Both the position numbers and the translations under genes were made by a program. 64,000 nt of DNA. Source: Planctomycetia bacterium. GTDB taxonomy: Bacteria > Planctomycetota > Phycisphaerae > UBA1845 > UTPLA1. This document shows, one piece after another, positions 32,482 through 41,459 of the stretch (positions within the stretch are counted from its first letter, which is position 1; each line of letters starts with the position of its first letter). Under the pieces are notes generated by a model that was not told the origin of the DNA, ran no database searches, and saw only the letters and a program-made list of their open reading frames with translations. The DNA lies in NCBI GenBank assembly GCA_015075745.1, contig JABTTW010000004.1:62001-126000 (forward strand), read 5' to 3'.

Positions 32482-33204
32482 TTACCTCTGAAACACCATG
32501 CACACGTCATGCAGGCCGGGGATGAACGATGATCGGTATACCTTGCGGCTGCTCGATGCCCCGTGGCTGAAACGGATGATGTCGGTGCAACACTGCCGCA
32601 AGCCCGCGTCGAAGGCAAGCCGTTTCGTGTGATAGACGAGCGGCACAAACCCGGACTGGCGGTCGCAGTAATCGCCCATGAGAACGGCGAGTTTTCCGTT
32701 TGGCGTCAATGCCTTGGCGCAGTTGGCGATTACCGCCGCGTAGCTTTCGAGGAACGCAGCAAGCGTCGGCGCGCGCGACAGGTCGCGCGAATCCGCCGCG
32801 TAGAGCTTCTGCCGCCAGTACGGCGGGTGAATCCAGACGAAGTCGAAACGCTCGGCCGGGAGTTGGTCCGGATCGGCGGCATCGAATCCGCCGTGGATGT
32901 CCCTGGAATCGCAGGGGATTTCCAGTTCACGGCACACGTCGCGGCAGGTTCCGCTACCAGACATTGGGTCCCAGACATTTTGCGGCCGGAAGTAAAGTAG
33001 CAGGTCGCGGATCAGGTTGCCGCCGCAGTTGCCGGGATAGCCGCGGTCGCCGTATTCGCCGGCGCGCTCGAAGTGGTAAAGGCTGGTGAGCCTCGGCACC
33101 GGGCTGGCGTTGACCGGAGCGCGCGGGAGCCTCGCGTATAGCGGGGCGACGAAGCACGGCGGCGGGACCGGATTTCGACGGGAGTAGAACGGGTTGATGG
33201 TCAT
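32482..33204 (-). CDS. DNA methyltransferase (N4/N6 type)
   Basis: 240 residues. Motif I is DPMSGSGTCRDV (79-90) and the catalytic motif is HPPYW (126-130), in the D/N/S-PP-Y class with an unusual His at the first position. Motif order, with the catalytic motif after the SAM motif, suggests an alpha or gamma arrangement without a clear target domain. GKLAVLMGDYCDR and FVPLVYHTKRLAFDAG match the downstream strands of the fold. It probably protects the element from host restriction or is an orphan regulator methylase. It starts 10 bases after the upstream gene stop. Confidence 0.8.
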   Translation of the reverse strand: MTINPFYSRRNPVPPPCFVAPLYARLPRAPVNASPVPRLTSLYHFERAGEYGDRGYPGNCGGNLIRDLLLYFRPQNVWDPMSGSGTCRDVCRELEIPCDSRDIHGGFDAADPDQLPAERFDFVWIHPPYWRQKLYAADSRDLSRAPTLAAFLESYAAVIANCAKALTPNGKLAVLMGDYCDRQSGFVPLVYHTKRLAFDAGLRQCCTDIIRFSHGASSSRKVYRSSFIPGLHDVCMVFQR

Positions 33205-33214
33205 GTCGGCCTCC

Positions 33215-33835
33215 CTAGATGTGGGTATCGACGATGACCACCCGGCATTCGGGATGGCACTCGAAGAGGGCGCGGGCCTGGTCGTCCCAGTTCTCGTTCT
33301 CCGTCAACAGGACGGCCCACCAGCCCATGCGGCCGCGCTCGTGCCACGCCCCGTCGGGCGTCACGATGGCGTGCGGTATCTTGCCGCGCTCAATGGCCTG
33401 CTGCGTCGTGGCCGTGTTGTCCTCGAAGCGCTCGCTGCCGGTCTCGATGTCGTTGATCCAGCCGTCCCATCGGCCGCCGATGACGTACCAGTCCCATTTG
33501 CTGTCCGGGTTGTACGTCGATAACGGCTCGCCCTGGTCGTTGAATCGTTCGTGTAACCTGAGCCGCTCGCGGTAGCGTTCCTCGGGCGTCGTGCGGCGCA
33601 GGTCTTCGATTTCCTGGCGGCACTTGTCGAGGTCGTAGTGCGACTCCTTGCGGCTGACGATCAGTTCCAGCCGGTGGATGGTGTCGGCGATCTCGGCCGC
33701 GGCCTCCTGCGGCGAGTAGCAGACGTACGGCGGTACGTCGAGGTGCTCGCTGAAGCGGTACATCTGGCGTTCGATGAATGCGGGAACGTCGGCCACGAAC
33801 TGTGGCACGAGTATCGCTACGGTGAAGTGTGTCAT
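33215..33835 (-). CDS. Hypothetical plasmid protein (206 aa)
   Basis: Starts at the ATG of MTHFTVAILVPQFVAD, close behind GGATTC. It contains a helical middle (AAAEIADTIHRLELIVSRKESHYDLDKCRQEIEDL) and a W-rich block (DSKWDWYVIGGRWDGWINDIE). WDWYxIGGRW recurs in plasmid and phage proteins of unknown function. No catalytic motif recognised. It is the second gene of the minus-strand accessory cluster, upstream of the methylase. Confidence 0.65.
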   Translation of the reverse strand: MTHFTVAILVPQFVADVPAFIERQMYRFSEHLDVPPYVCYSPQEAAAEIADTIHRLELIVSRKESHYDLDKCRQEIEDLRRTTPEERYRERLRLHERFNDQGEPLSTYNPDSKWDWYVIGGRWDGWINDIETGSERFEDNTATTQQAIERGKIPHAIVTPDGAWHERGRMGWWAVLLTENENWDDQARALFECHPECRVVIVDTHI

Positions 33836-33896
33836 ATTGAGAATCCTTTCTCGAAAAAGGGGGCGGGCCGCGAAGCCCGCCCCAGTTGAACAGCGG

Positions 33897-34109
33897 TTAC
33901 TCCTTGTTTTCCGAAACGACACGCAGGGTGATACGGCCGTCGAGCGGAACGGCTTCGATCTGAAGGTTGAAGCCCTTGCCGTCGGCGTGCGCCCAGGCGG
34001 CGCCGATGCGGGTCCAGATCGCCTTCGCGCCTTCGCGGTCGCGCACCTGGTACGCGACGTGCGTCGGGGTCTTGGACGGCTGTCCGGAAGTGTTCTTGTT
34101 GTCAGTCAT
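33897..34109 (-). CDS. Small hypothetical protein, first of the accessory cluster
   Basis: 70 residues from MTDNKNTSGQPSKTPTHVAYQVRDREGAKAIWTRIGAAWAHADGKGFNLQIEAVPLDGRITLRVVSENKE, behind a strong AAGGAG. The pattern YQVRDREG...IWTRIGAAWAHADGKGFNLQIEAVPLDGRI matches a small beta-rich family seen beside antirestriction genes on plasmids. Its leader carries the conserved element at 34135-34284. Confidence 0.65.
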   Translation of the reverse strand: MTDNKNTSGQPSKTPTHVAYQVRDREGAKAIWTRIGAAWAHADGKGFNLQIEAVPLDGRITLRVVSENKE

Positions 34110-34134
34110 GATTCGTCTCCTTTTCAAAGTGTCC

Positions 34135-34284
34135 GGCCGCGCCCATCGCGGCCTGATGGCACTGCAAAGAAAGCCGCAACAGTCCGGGGGCAGGGCCTAA
34201 GCGAAGCGCTACCGGTCACAGCGGAAAATGGTGGGTCCCTTCAGGGGAAACGATTTTCTGATTGACCGGCCCGGCGGCGGCTTT
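34135..34284 (-). promoter_or_regulatory. Conserved 5' leader element, copy 2
   Basis: It starts 26 bases upstream of the gene at 34109. It shares the hairpin GGCCGCG-CCCAT-CGCGGCC (34135-34153) and the enclosing pair AAAGCCGC (34170-34177) / GCGGCTTT (34277-34284) with copy 1, at almost the same spacing (112 versus 115 bases), although the enclosed sequence differs. Confidence 0.6.
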
Positions 34285-34637
34285 AAGTGCCCATCAGCAA
34301 GGCCGCGCGGCGGGGCTGGCACGAAAAGGAAAAGACGAAGCTCTGACGACAAGGCACGAAGGCAGGTCCAAGGGCAAGCCCGATGCACGCCTCAGTTGCA
34401 ATGCGAATGACAGGCGTCTGGACTCGCAGAAAGAGCCATGCGTTTCGCGCAGGCAAGGGTTGCAACCGGGGAATGACGTTTGCGAATGCGAGACTGTCGC
34501 GCTGCGTGTCACGAAAACAAGAGCTGTTCACCGTGGGAGGCTGCGGCCTGACGCCCCCGGCGTGAAAGCCGTGAAAGAAACACGTGAGTCGCGCATGAAG
34601 TAACTAATTCTCAACTATTGCGAAGTAGAATTGGATC
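34285..34637. other. Spacer upstream of relaxase; possible oriT and promoter
   Basis: About 350 bases before the MobF relaxase gene, with no gene. Just before the start is an AATTCT (34606-34611) / AGAATT inverted repeat enclosing an AT-rich segment, suited to an operator. MobF relaxases usually have their oriT next to the relaxase gene, so the nick site may be here; no consensus was recognised. Confidence 0.4.
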
Positions 34638-37280
34638 ATGCTTCGCATCAACCAGAACACTGCGCCGGAAGGCGCGAAGAGCTACTACTCGACCGCCGAC
34701 TATTACTCGGAAGGTCAGGAGCTTACCGGCCACTGGCGCGGCGAGGGTGCCAAGCGCCTTGGCCTCGCCGGCGAAGTCGAGCAGAAGGACTGGGACGCGC
34801 TCTGCGACAACATCGACCCGAAAACGGGCAACGCATTGACGCCGCGGCAGAATACCGGGCGGCGCGTCGGCTACGACTTCAACTTCCACGTGCCGAAGAG
34901 CGTGTCGGTGCTGTACGGCCTCACCAAGGACGAGCGAATCCTCGAAGCCTTTCGTGAGTCGGTCGATGCGACGATGCAGGACATCGAAGCGGAAATGAAG
35001 ACGCGCGTAAGGCTTGCCGGCCGGAACGAGGATCGCACGACCGGCAACATGGTCTGGGGAGAGTTCATCCACACCACGGCCCGGCCGGTGGACGGAATTC
35101 CCGATCCGCACCTGCACGCGCACTGCTTCGTGTTCAACACGACCTGGGACGGCATCGAAGAACGCTGGAAAGCCGGGCAGTTCGCCGGCCTCAAGCGCGA
35201 CGCGCCGTTCTTCGAGGCGGTATTTCATTCGCGGCTGGCGCGGCGCATGGAGGAACTGGGCCTTGCCGTGCAGCGGACGCGGCACGGCTGGGAGCTGGCC
35301 GGCGTGCCGAAAGCGGCGCTTTCCAAGTTCTCGCGGCGAACGGCGCTCATAGAAGAACAGGCGCGGGAGAGGGGCATCACCGATGCCGCGACGAAGGGCG
35401 ACCTGGGAGCGAAGACCCGCGAGCGCAAGCGCAAGGATCTGACGTTCGATGAACTCGGCCGCGAGTGGAAATCTCGGCTGACGTCGGCGGAACTGGCGGC
35501 GCTCAATGGGATCAAGGCGCGGCTGGGCTTGGACAGCATCGCGGAGGACGACCGCGCCGCCGGCGATGCCGTCGCGAAGGCAATCGAGCACTCGTTCGAG
35601 CGCAGCTCCGTGCTGTCGGAGCGCAAGCTCGTGACGGCGGCGCTCAAGCGGTCCTACGGCGCGGCCTCGGCGAAAACGATCATGCAGAATCTCGGCCGCG
35701 CGAACCTGGTGCGCGGCGAGCGCGACGGGGAGCAGCTCGTCACGACCGGGGACGTGGTCGCCGAAGAGCGGCGCATCATTGACTTCGCGCGTCAGGGCAG
35801 GGGCACCTGCCGCAAGCTCGCAAGCGGCGAGCATGCCTTCACGCGCGAATGGCTCAACGCCGATCAGCGGAGTGCCGTGCTGCACATCCTCAACTCGCCC
35901 GACCGAGTCATGCTGATTCGCGGCGGCGCGGGGACGGGCAAGACCTCGATGATGTCGGAAGCCGTTGAAGCGATTGAGAAAAGCGGGAAACACGTCTTCA
36001 CGTTCGCGCCCTCGGCCGACGCCAGCCGCGGCGTGCTGCGCGATCAGGGCTTCGCCGACGCGGAGACCGTGGCGCGGCTGCTGGTCGATGGCGAGTTGCA
36101 GCAACAGGCGAGGGGGCAGGTGCTGTGGATCGACGAAGCCGGCCTGCTCGGCACGAAGACGATGGGCCATGTGTTTGACCTGGCGAAGCAAATTGACGCC
36201 CGCGTCATTCTCTCCGGCGACAGGCGCCAGCACGGAAGTGTTGAACGCGGCGCGGCGCTGCGACTGCTCGAAGAACAGGCCGGCCTAGTGCCGGCGGAGA
36301 TCAGGGAGATTCAGCGGCAGAGTGGCGCGTACAAGGAAGCGGTCAAGTCGCTGTCGCTGGGCCGGACGGAAGAGGGGCTTCAGGCGCTCGACCGGTTGGG
36401 CTGGGTGCGCGAAGTCACGGAGACGGACCGCTACAAGCTCATGGCGGATGATTACGTCGCGAGCCTGGAGGAAGGCAAGTCGGCGCTGGTGGTCAGTCCC
36501 ACGCACCGCGAAGGCGACTGGATCACCGATGAAATCCGCGCCAAGCTCAAGCAATCGAAACGGCTTGCCGGACGCGAGCGGCAGGTGCTGACGCTCCACA
36601 ACACGCACTACACGGAAGCCGAGCGCGGCGATCAGATTAACCTAGAACCCGGCGACGTGCTGGAGTTCCACCAGAACGCGAAGGGCTACGGCAAGGGCGA
36701 GCGCGTCGTTGTCGGCGAAGACGCGCCGCCGGTCGAACACGCGGCGAAGTACACGCTCTACAAACCCGGCCTGCTGCCGATCGCGCCCGGCGAGCTGATC
36801 CGCATCACGCGGAACGGCAAGACCGCCGACGGCCTGCACCGGCTCAATAACGGTGCGACCTTTACCGTCAAGGGCTTCGACGGCAATGGGAATATCACCC
36901 TCGCCAACGGCTGGACGGTGGCGAAGGACTACGGGCACTTGACGCATGGCTATGTCGTTACCAGTCACGCGAGCCAGGGCCGCACCGTCCAGCGCGTGCT
37001 GATCGGAGAATCGGCGCAGAGCTTCCCGGCGGCGTCGCGCGAACAGTTCTACGTTTCGGTCTCGCGCGGCCGCGAGCGGGCCACGATCTACACCGGCGAC
37101 AAGGCGGCGCTGAAGTCGGCGGTCAGCCGCTCCGACGCGCGCCTCTCGGCGACGGAATTGGTGAACGGCCGCGAGCTAAAGCAACGCGCGATGACGCTGG
37201 AACGGCTGGAACAACTGCACCCGGCCGTCGCCACAAGCGAAGCGCAACGGCAACAGGAAAGGCAGGATTATGAGCGGTAA
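34638..37280 (+). CDS. MobF (TrwC/TraI-type) conjugative relaxase-helicase
   Basis: 880 residues. The N-terminal relaxase has two tyrosine pairs (Y16-Y17, Y22-Y23 in SYYSTADYY) and the metal triad H158, H160, H162 in PDPHLHAHCF. The helicase has Walker A GGAGTGKT (429-436), LWIDEAGLLG (Walker B), SGDRRQHGSVERGAALRLLE and SREQFYVSVSRGRERATIYT (motif VI). It nicks oriT, stays attached to the 5' end and unwinds the strand for transfer. It is shorter than F TraI and close to TrwC. The 3' end overlaps the next gene by 11 bases. Confidence 0.93.
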   Translation: MLRINQNTAPEGAKSYYSTADYYSEGQELTGHWRGEGAKRLGLAGEVEQKDWDALCDNIDPKTGNALTPRQNTGRRVGYDFNFHVPKSVSVLYGLTKDERILEAFRESVDATMQDIEAEMKTRVRLAGRNEDRTTGNMVWGEFIHTTARPVDGIPDPHLHAHCFVFNTTWDGIEERWKAGQFAGLKRDAPFFEAVFHSRLARRMEELGLAVQRTRHGWELAGVPKAALSKFSRRTALIEEQARERGITDAATKGDLGAKTRERKRKDLTFDELGREWKSRLTSAELAALNGIKARLGLDSIAEDDRAAGDAVAKAIEHSFERSSVLSERKLVTAALKRSYGAASAKTIMQNLGRANLVRGERDGEQLVTTGDVVAEERRIIDFARQGRGTCRKLASGEHAFTREWLNADQRSAVLHILNSPDRVMLIRGGAGTGKTSMMSEAVEAIEKSGKHVFTFAPSADASRGVLRDQGFADAETVARLLVDGELQQQARGQVLWIDEAGLLGTKTMGHVFDLAKQIDARVILSGDRRQHGSVERGAALRLLEEQAGLVPAEIREIQRQSGAYKEAVKSLSLGRTEEGLQALDRLGWVREVTETDRYKLMADDYVASLEEGKSALVVSPTHREGDWITDEIRAKLKQSKRLAGRERQVLTLHNTHYTEAERGDQINLEPGDVLEFHQNAKGYGKGERVVVGEDAPPVEHAAKYTLYKPGLLPIAPGELIRITRNGKTADGLHRLNNGATFTVKGFDGNGNITLANGWTVAKDYGHLTHGYVVTSHASQGRTVQRVLIGESAQSFPAASREQFYVSVSRGRERATIYTGDKAALKSAVSRSDARLSATELVNGRELKQRAMTLERLEQLHPAVATSEAQRQQERQDYER

Positions 37281-37686
37281 CGGTAGGCTTCTTGAGAAAT
37301 ACGTCGGCCGCGCCAACGGCAACAGCGAGGCGACACACGTCTCGGACGAACCCGAAATAGACGACCTCGGGTGCTTCGGCTGGCTTCGCGGCATCCGCGA
37401 CCGCGCGCTCGCGGTCGAGCTGCGTCAGGCGAACGGCAACATCGTCGCCATTCCCTATCACGGCATCGAACGGTTCGACTTCGACCCGTCGGAGGGGATC
37501 ACGCTGGCAGTAGGCGGGGGAAAGATTCGGCTCAAGGGCAGAAACCTCAATGCGGAAATTCGCCCGGCGATCCGCCTTTTCGAGGGCCTCGCCCGACACC
37601 GCGTGCCGTGGATACGCGAGGTGCAGGGCAGCCAAAGCCTCTCGGCTGCTGGAAATGCGACGGTCGTCGATTCGATTCAGTGGTAG
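37270..37686 (+). CDS. Hypothetical protein coupled to relaxase
   Basis: 138 residues, MSGNGRLLEKYVGRANGNSE..., starting within the relaxase 3' end. The middle forms a small beta-rich unit: CFGWLRGIRDRALAVELRQANGNIVAIPYHGIERFDFDPSEGITLAVGGGKIRLKGRNL. The C-terminus is unstructured. Proteins with FxxLRGxxDRAxxLELRxxxGxxxALPY in this position are common beside plasmid relaxases. The function is unknown. Confidence 0.7.
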   Translation: MSGNGRLLEKYVGRANGNSEATHVSDEPEIDDLGCFGWLRGIRDRALAVELRQANGNIVAIPYHGIERFDFDPSEGITLAVGGGKIRLKGRNLNAEIRPAIRLFEGLARHRVPWIREVQGSQSLSAAGNATVVDSIQW

Positions 37687-37692
37687 CCGCTC

Positions 37693-37905
37693 TCAACGGC
37701 TCCGGCCGCGGTGCGAGTCCCGATCGTTGTCTTTCCTTATCAGGTCTCGCAGCAAGGGCTGGAGCGTCTGCATGACGGACGAGGCGGCCATCACCACCAT
37801 CGAGATCATCGCAATCTTGTGAAAGGCTTGGGCGTCGCCCTGCGGAGCGTTGCGGGCCATGTTCTGTGCCGTATTGGCCAGATGCAGCGGGTTCGGATTG
37901 GTCAT
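37693..37905 (-). CDS. Small membrane-associated hypothetical protein
   Basis: 70 residues from the ATG of MTNPNPLHLANTAQ, behind GAGGAAG. It has one hydrophobic helix (IAMISMVVMAASSVMQTL) and a basic C-terminus (RDLIRKDNDRDSHRGRSR). It converges with the relaxase-linked gene, seven bases apart. No family recognised. Confidence 0.5.
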   Translation of the reverse strand: MTNPNPLHLANTAQNMARNAPQGDAQAFHKIAMISMVVMAASSVMQTLQPLLRDLIRKDNDRDSHRGRSR

Positions 37906-38090
37906 GCGTAACTTCCTCTCTTGGTTCAGTTGCAACTGCCTCATTGTACTGCAGAAGTGTTACAACTTTATGACAGCCGGCGGCGCTTGTGGTGGAAGAT
38001 GGCAAATGAATAGAACATCCAGCCAAGCCGCTGAAGGTCCAAGTCAATCCTGTTGGGTGGGATGTGCTGGCACTCCGCCGGACAGTGCAA

Positions 38091-38130
38091 TGTCACAAAT
38101 AGTTCATAATTGTGTCGCCGATTTGTCACA
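38091..38130 (+). promoter_or_regulatory. Pho-box-like repeat upstream of the first secreted gene
   Basis: TGTCACA at 38091-38097 is followed after four bases by GTTCATA (38102-38108), an 11-bp-period direct repeat. A second perfect TGTCACA lies at 38124-38130, 33 bases (three turns) from the first and nine bases before TACGAT. Confidence 0.6.
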
Positions 38131-38184
38131 CAACAGCGGTACGATGAATGGACTATACGCGAATCACAATCTCAGGGGGTAATT

Positions 38185-38490
38185 ATGAGAATCGCAACGC
38201 TCAAGCAGTTCAAACTGACGCTCCTGGCCGCCATTGCGACGGCCGGTATGCTCGCGATGTCGCCTTCGGGCAGTGTGCTGGCCTTCGAGACGACGACGAT
38301 CGTCAAGAACAAAATTAAGGGCTGCATGCTCTCTACGGGCGACACCATTCATATTTACGAGGAATTCGGCAATCCGCGGGAATGCAAGAAATGGTGCGAC
38401 GTGCTGAACAACATCGGCATCGGGGGTGACTGCTGCGGCTGGGGCGCATGCGTGATAAACGTCGTCACCAGCGAATCTTCCGCACTGTAA
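38185..38490 (+). CDS. Small secreted cysteine-rich protein
   Basis: 101 residues from the ATG of MRIATLKQFK, behind AGGGGG. The signal peptide is clear: LTLLAAIATAGMLAMSPSGSVLAFE, with cleavage after about VLA. The mature part has six or seven cysteines (GCMLS, RECKKWCDVL, GDCCGWGACV) that could form disulphides. No family recognised. It is the first gene of a plus-strand run of exported proteins and has the Pho-box-like repeat and a hairpin terminator after it. Confidence 0.65.
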   Translation: MRIATLKQFKLTLLAAIATAGMLAMSPSGSVLAFETTTIVKNKIKGCMLSTGDTIHIYEEFGNPRECKKWCDVLNNIGIGGDCCGWGACVINVVTSESSAL

Positions 38491-38517
38491 ATTCTGGGAG
38501 GATTGCCTGAACAGGTT

Positions 38518-38551
38518 CGGGTATCCCCGCCCGATTGACGGCGGGAACCCG
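38518..38551 (+). terminator. Strong hairpin after the first secreted gene
   Basis: The outer stem CGGGT/ACCCG and the inner stem CCCGCC/GGCGGG form one extended hairpin about 27 bases past the stop codon. There is no T tract, so termination or mRNA protection are both possible. Confidence 0.5.
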
Positions 38552-38657
38552 ATACAGGCACAGCCGCGGCGAACGATGTTTACAGGTTGTTAACCCTGAC
38601 GAGCGCATACTGCTCGGGCCGAGCGGCAAGCAAGCGCGCCGGCGCGGAGGGACCACT

Positions 38658-39533
38658 GTGGCACAGATACAGCGCAGAGAGTCGGCAGGCTTCACACTGA
38701 TTGAGACAGTCATCTATCTGATCGTCTTCGGCCTGGTCATCGGTGCCGTTCTGATCGGCCGGGGGATCATTCGCTCGGCCGAGCTCAAGGCGATCGTCTC
38801 CGATGTCAGCCAGTTCAAGCACGCAGCCAAGCTGTTCCGCGACAAGTACGGCTACCTGCCGGGGGATTTCCCGAAGGCGGAGGAAGCGTGGAGCTCGCTT
38901 GCCGGCTGTCCTGAAACGGCGGCGAGCGACCTGAAGACCGCAAGCACCTGCAACGGGAACGGCAACAGCTTCATCGGCGGCACAACGTCGTCGGCCGGCA
39001 CACTCAACGGAACGGATCAGGAGGTCAGGGAAGGGATTCGCGTCTGGCAGCATCTTTCCAATGCAGGGTTCATTGAAGGCGCGTTCACGGGAACCGGCAA
39101 TCCGGCCACGGGAGGCGGATTGGGCCACGGCCTCAACATCCCGCGCGGACCCGGACCGGAGAGCGGCTATACGATGCACTTCGCCGCCTCGTACATGGAT
39201 ACGTTCGGCGCCTACCGTGCGGACTACGGCCACGTCATTGTGTTCGGCTGCGGGACGTGTGCGGTTCCGGGGATGATGGGAATGGGCGGGGAGTCGTCCT
39301 ATCCCGGTCTGAACAATCCCGCCATGATGCCGGCGCTATCGCCGGAGGACGCACTGGCCATCGACAAGATGGTGGACGACGGAAAGCCCGGCACTGGGCA
39401 GGTGCTTTCATACACGCCGAACTTCATAACGGCGACGCGACACTGCGCCACGTCGTCCAGCGCCGCAACGGCGGACTACAAGGTCGCGCATAAGAACCCC
39501 GCATGCTCGCTGATATTCATCACCGGGTTCTGA
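38658..39533 (+). CDS. Type IV prepilin-like protein (YLPGD family)
   Basis: 291 residues. The start is GTG at 38658, seven bases after GGAGG (38646-38650); the open frame to 38535 lacks a signal. The leader VAQIQRRESAG ends at a prepilin site G|FTLIE with Glu5, then a hydrophobic helix (TVIYLIVFGLVIGAVLIGRGII). The segment FRDKYGYLPGDFPKAEEAW is typical of a pilin family in which the helix is followed by YLPGD. The rest is Gly-rich with paired cysteines. It would be cleaved by prepilin peptidase and assembled into a pilus or pseudopilus. Confidence 0.82.
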   Translation: MAQIQRRESAGFTLIETVIYLIVFGLVIGAVLIGRGIIRSAELKAIVSDVSQFKHAAKLFRDKYGYLPGDFPKAEEAWSSLAGCPETAASDLKTASTCNGNGNSFIGGTTSSAGTLNGTDQEVREGIRVWQHLSNAGFIEGAFTGTGNPATGGGLGHGLNIPRGPGPESGYTMHFAASYMDTFGAYRADYGHVIVFGCGTCAVPGMMGMGGESSYPGLNNPAMMPALSPEDALAIDKMVDDGKPGTGQVLSYTPNFITATRHCATSSSAATADYKVAHKNPACSLIFITGF

Positions 39534-39580
39534 CCCAGTTTTCGCCGCAAGGTCAATTACTTGCGCAGAACGACCAAGAC

Positions 39581-39598
39581 TGTCACAAAAACATCACA
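39581..39598 (+). promoter_or_regulatory. Pho-box-like repeat upstream of ankyrin gene
   Basis: TGTCACA (39581-39587), AAAA, then CATCACA (39592-39598): two 7-bp half sites with an 11-bp period, about 60 bases before the start codon. Confidence 0.6.
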
Positions 39599-39656
39599 CA
39601 CGTTCGCGCGCCGATGTGCTATTTATGAAGCGTGCACAGACATCGATGGGGGAAAC

Positions 39657-40277
39657 ATGACCGAAGATACCATTGAAGGATTGCCGACGCTGCACGACGC
39701 GGCGCAGCACGACAACAGCCGCGCGATAAAGCAGCTTACGGCAAAAGGGGCGGAAGTTAACCTTCCCAACAAGTTCGGCCAGTCGCCGCTGCACGTGGCG
39801 GCGGGTGCGGGAGCGCACGGCGCAATCGAGGCGCTGCTCAAGGCAGGCGCGGATGTGGGTGCAAGAGACCTGCGGGGCCGGACGCCGCTGATGTTCGCGC
39901 AGGACATGAAAACCGTGAAGCTGCTGCAACGCCACGGCGCGGACATCAACGCAAAGGACAACACGGGCCAGACGCTGCTGCATCACTGGGCGTATACCGG
40001 CGGGCAGATCGTTGTGGGCAATAACGAGCGGATCGGCAGGCTGATAGACGCCGGGGCAGATGTGAACGCCAGAGATCGAAACCTGGAGACGCCACTGCAC
40101 AAGGTGGCGGCGGGATTCGGCGACGCCGACACCTGCCGCGCGCTTCTTGCGAAGGGTGCGGATGTGTCGCTTCGGGACAACCGGCTGCTCTCGGCGCTCG
40201 ATGTCGCGCGAAGCGGCGGCAGCGCCGAACTCTGCGCCGCGCTCAGCGAGGCGGTCGCCAGCCGGCGGCTTCGTTAA
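39657..40277 (+). CDS. Ankyrin-repeat protein
   Basis: 206 residues from the ATG of MTEDTIEGLPTLHDAAQ, behind GGGGGAA. Five or six ankyrin repeats cover the whole protein: LHDAAQHDNSRAIKQLTAKGAEVN, SPLHVAAGAGAHGAIEALLKAGADV, TPLMFAQDMKTVKLLQRHGADIN, TLLHHWAYTGG...LIDAGADVN, TPLHKVAAGFGDADTCRALLAKGADV and SALDVARSGG. There is no signal peptide, unlike the neighbouring genes. It is a protein-binding scaffold, possibly an immunity or chaperone partner for the exported proteins; this is inference. Confidence 0.8.
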   Translation: MTEDTIEGLPTLHDAAQHDNSRAIKQLTAKGAEVNLPNKFGQSPLHVAAGAGAHGAIEALLKAGADVGARDLRGRTPLMFAQDMKTVKLLQRHGADINAKDNTGQTLLHHWAYTGGQIVVGNNERIGRLIDAGADVNARDRNLETPLHKVAAGFGDADTCRALLAKGADVSLRDNRLLSALDVARSGGSAELCAALSEAVASRRLR

Positions 40278-40339
40278 CCGATTCGTAAGCATTGGGATGG
40301 CATAGTGGAACGATTCTCAAATCGAGAAACGGGCAGGGG

Positions 40340-41350
40340 ATGCCACAGAAGAATCAAATCGATATCCATGGATTCACGCTGGTCGAGCTGTCGATCGTCA
40401 TCATCATCATCGGGCTGATCGTGGGCGGCGTCGTGGTCGGCCGCGACCTGGTCCGGAGCGCGCAGGTTCGCGCGACGGTCTCCCAGTACGAACGGTTCAA
40501 TACGGCCGCCGCCGCGTTCAAGGCGAAGTTCGGCTGCCTGCCCGGCGACTGCGCCGACCCGGCGGCGATGGGATTCGCGCTCACTTCCGGTGGAGACGGC
40601 GACGGCATCATCGGCCCCTGCGACGGGATGCTCGTGGACCCGACCGTTCGCTGCTATGAACCGGTCTATTACGAGCGGGCCAGCCGCGAGTACCTGAATT
40701 TCTGGTACCACCTTTCTGCGGCCGGCATGATCGGGCACAATGGAACCGCCACCGCCTCGGCAGACACAATTCTCGGCGATCCGAACTTCAACATGGCCGG
40801 CGACCCCGGACCGGGAACGTCTGTAATCCCTGAAATCGAACACTTGAGCGACAAGTTCGGCTACCCGGCAGGCGTCGTGACGCCGGCGGCGGGGATTACG
40901 GCGCGCGGCGCGGGATTCGGGTGGGCGGTGCGAAACGGCATGAGGTTCGCCGCGCCCAACACCGGGAACTACACGGGCGTCAACCCGACGGTGACGGTGC
41001 TTGCCGCGCACAACCTGATCCTGGGCAAGAGCGTCGTCGGACTGACCATGACGCGGGACCCGTACCAGGCATTCGACCCCGTCGATATCGCGGCGGTGGA
41101 TCGAAAGCTCGATGACGGTCTTCCGCTTTCCGGCAAGATGCAGGTCTATGAATCCCGCTACTACGCGACGGACGGGGCGCATTCGCAGGCATTCACTGAC
41201 AGCGGGTACGGCTGCGGCGCGACACCGCCCGCGACCGGCGCGCGCTGCGCGTGCCACGACGGCGGCTCGCCTCCCTCGCAGTGGGTGTACAACGAGCGCG
41301 TCACGCCGGCCAGCCGGCTCTGCTCCGCCGCCATCCGTGGAACGTTTTGA
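40340..41350 (+). CDS. Type IV prepilin-like protein (second YLPGD-type)
   Basis: 336 residues from the ATG of MPQKNQIDIHG. The leader ends at G|FTLVE with Glu5, followed by LSIVIIIIGLIVGGVVVGRDLV. The segment FKAKFGCLPGDCADPAAMGF corresponds to the YLPGD block of the pilin at 38658, here with two cysteines added. The remainder is Gly/Asp-rich with several cysteines near the C-terminus (CGATPPATGARCACHDGG). A paralogue of the earlier pilin, probably a minor pilin. It has no obvious Pho-type repeat; a TTCTC/GAGAA inverted repeat lies about 20 bases upstream. Confidence 0.82.
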   Translation: MPQKNQIDIHGFTLVELSIVIIIIGLIVGGVVVGRDLVRSAQVRATVSQYERFNTAAAAFKAKFGCLPGDCADPAAMGFALTSGGDGDGIIGPCDGMLVDPTVRCYEPVYYERASREYLNFWYHLSAAGMIGHNGTATASADTILGDPNFNMAGDPGPGTSVIPEIEHLSDKFGYPAGVVTPAAGITARGAGFGWAVRNGMRFAAPNTGNYTGVNPTVTVLAAHNLILGKSVVGLTMTRDPYQAFDPVDIAAVDRKLDDGLPLSGKMQVYESRYYATDGAHSQAFTDSGYGCGATPPATGARCACHDGGSPPSQWVYNERVTPASRLCSAAIRGTF

Positions 41351-41359
41351 CGCCCCAAT

Positions 41360-41377
41360 TGTCACAAAAGGTTCACA
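41360..41377 (+). promoter_or_regulatory. Pho-box-like repeat upstream of secreted gene at 41460
   Basis: TGTCACA (41360-41366), AAAG, then GTTCACA (41371-41377): an 11-bp period, about 80 bases before the start. The order and linker match the other boxes in this locus. Confidence 0.6.
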
Positions 41378-41459
41378 CTGGAGTAAGTACTTGTTAACCA
41401 TTTCCCGCTATTCTTAATAATGATTAACAGCCATGAAACGACATCGCGGGAGGATGGAC

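Noticed and set aside
34611..36233. 540-aa minus-strand open frame
   Set aside because: Antisense to the MobF relaxase, which has clear catalytic motifs.
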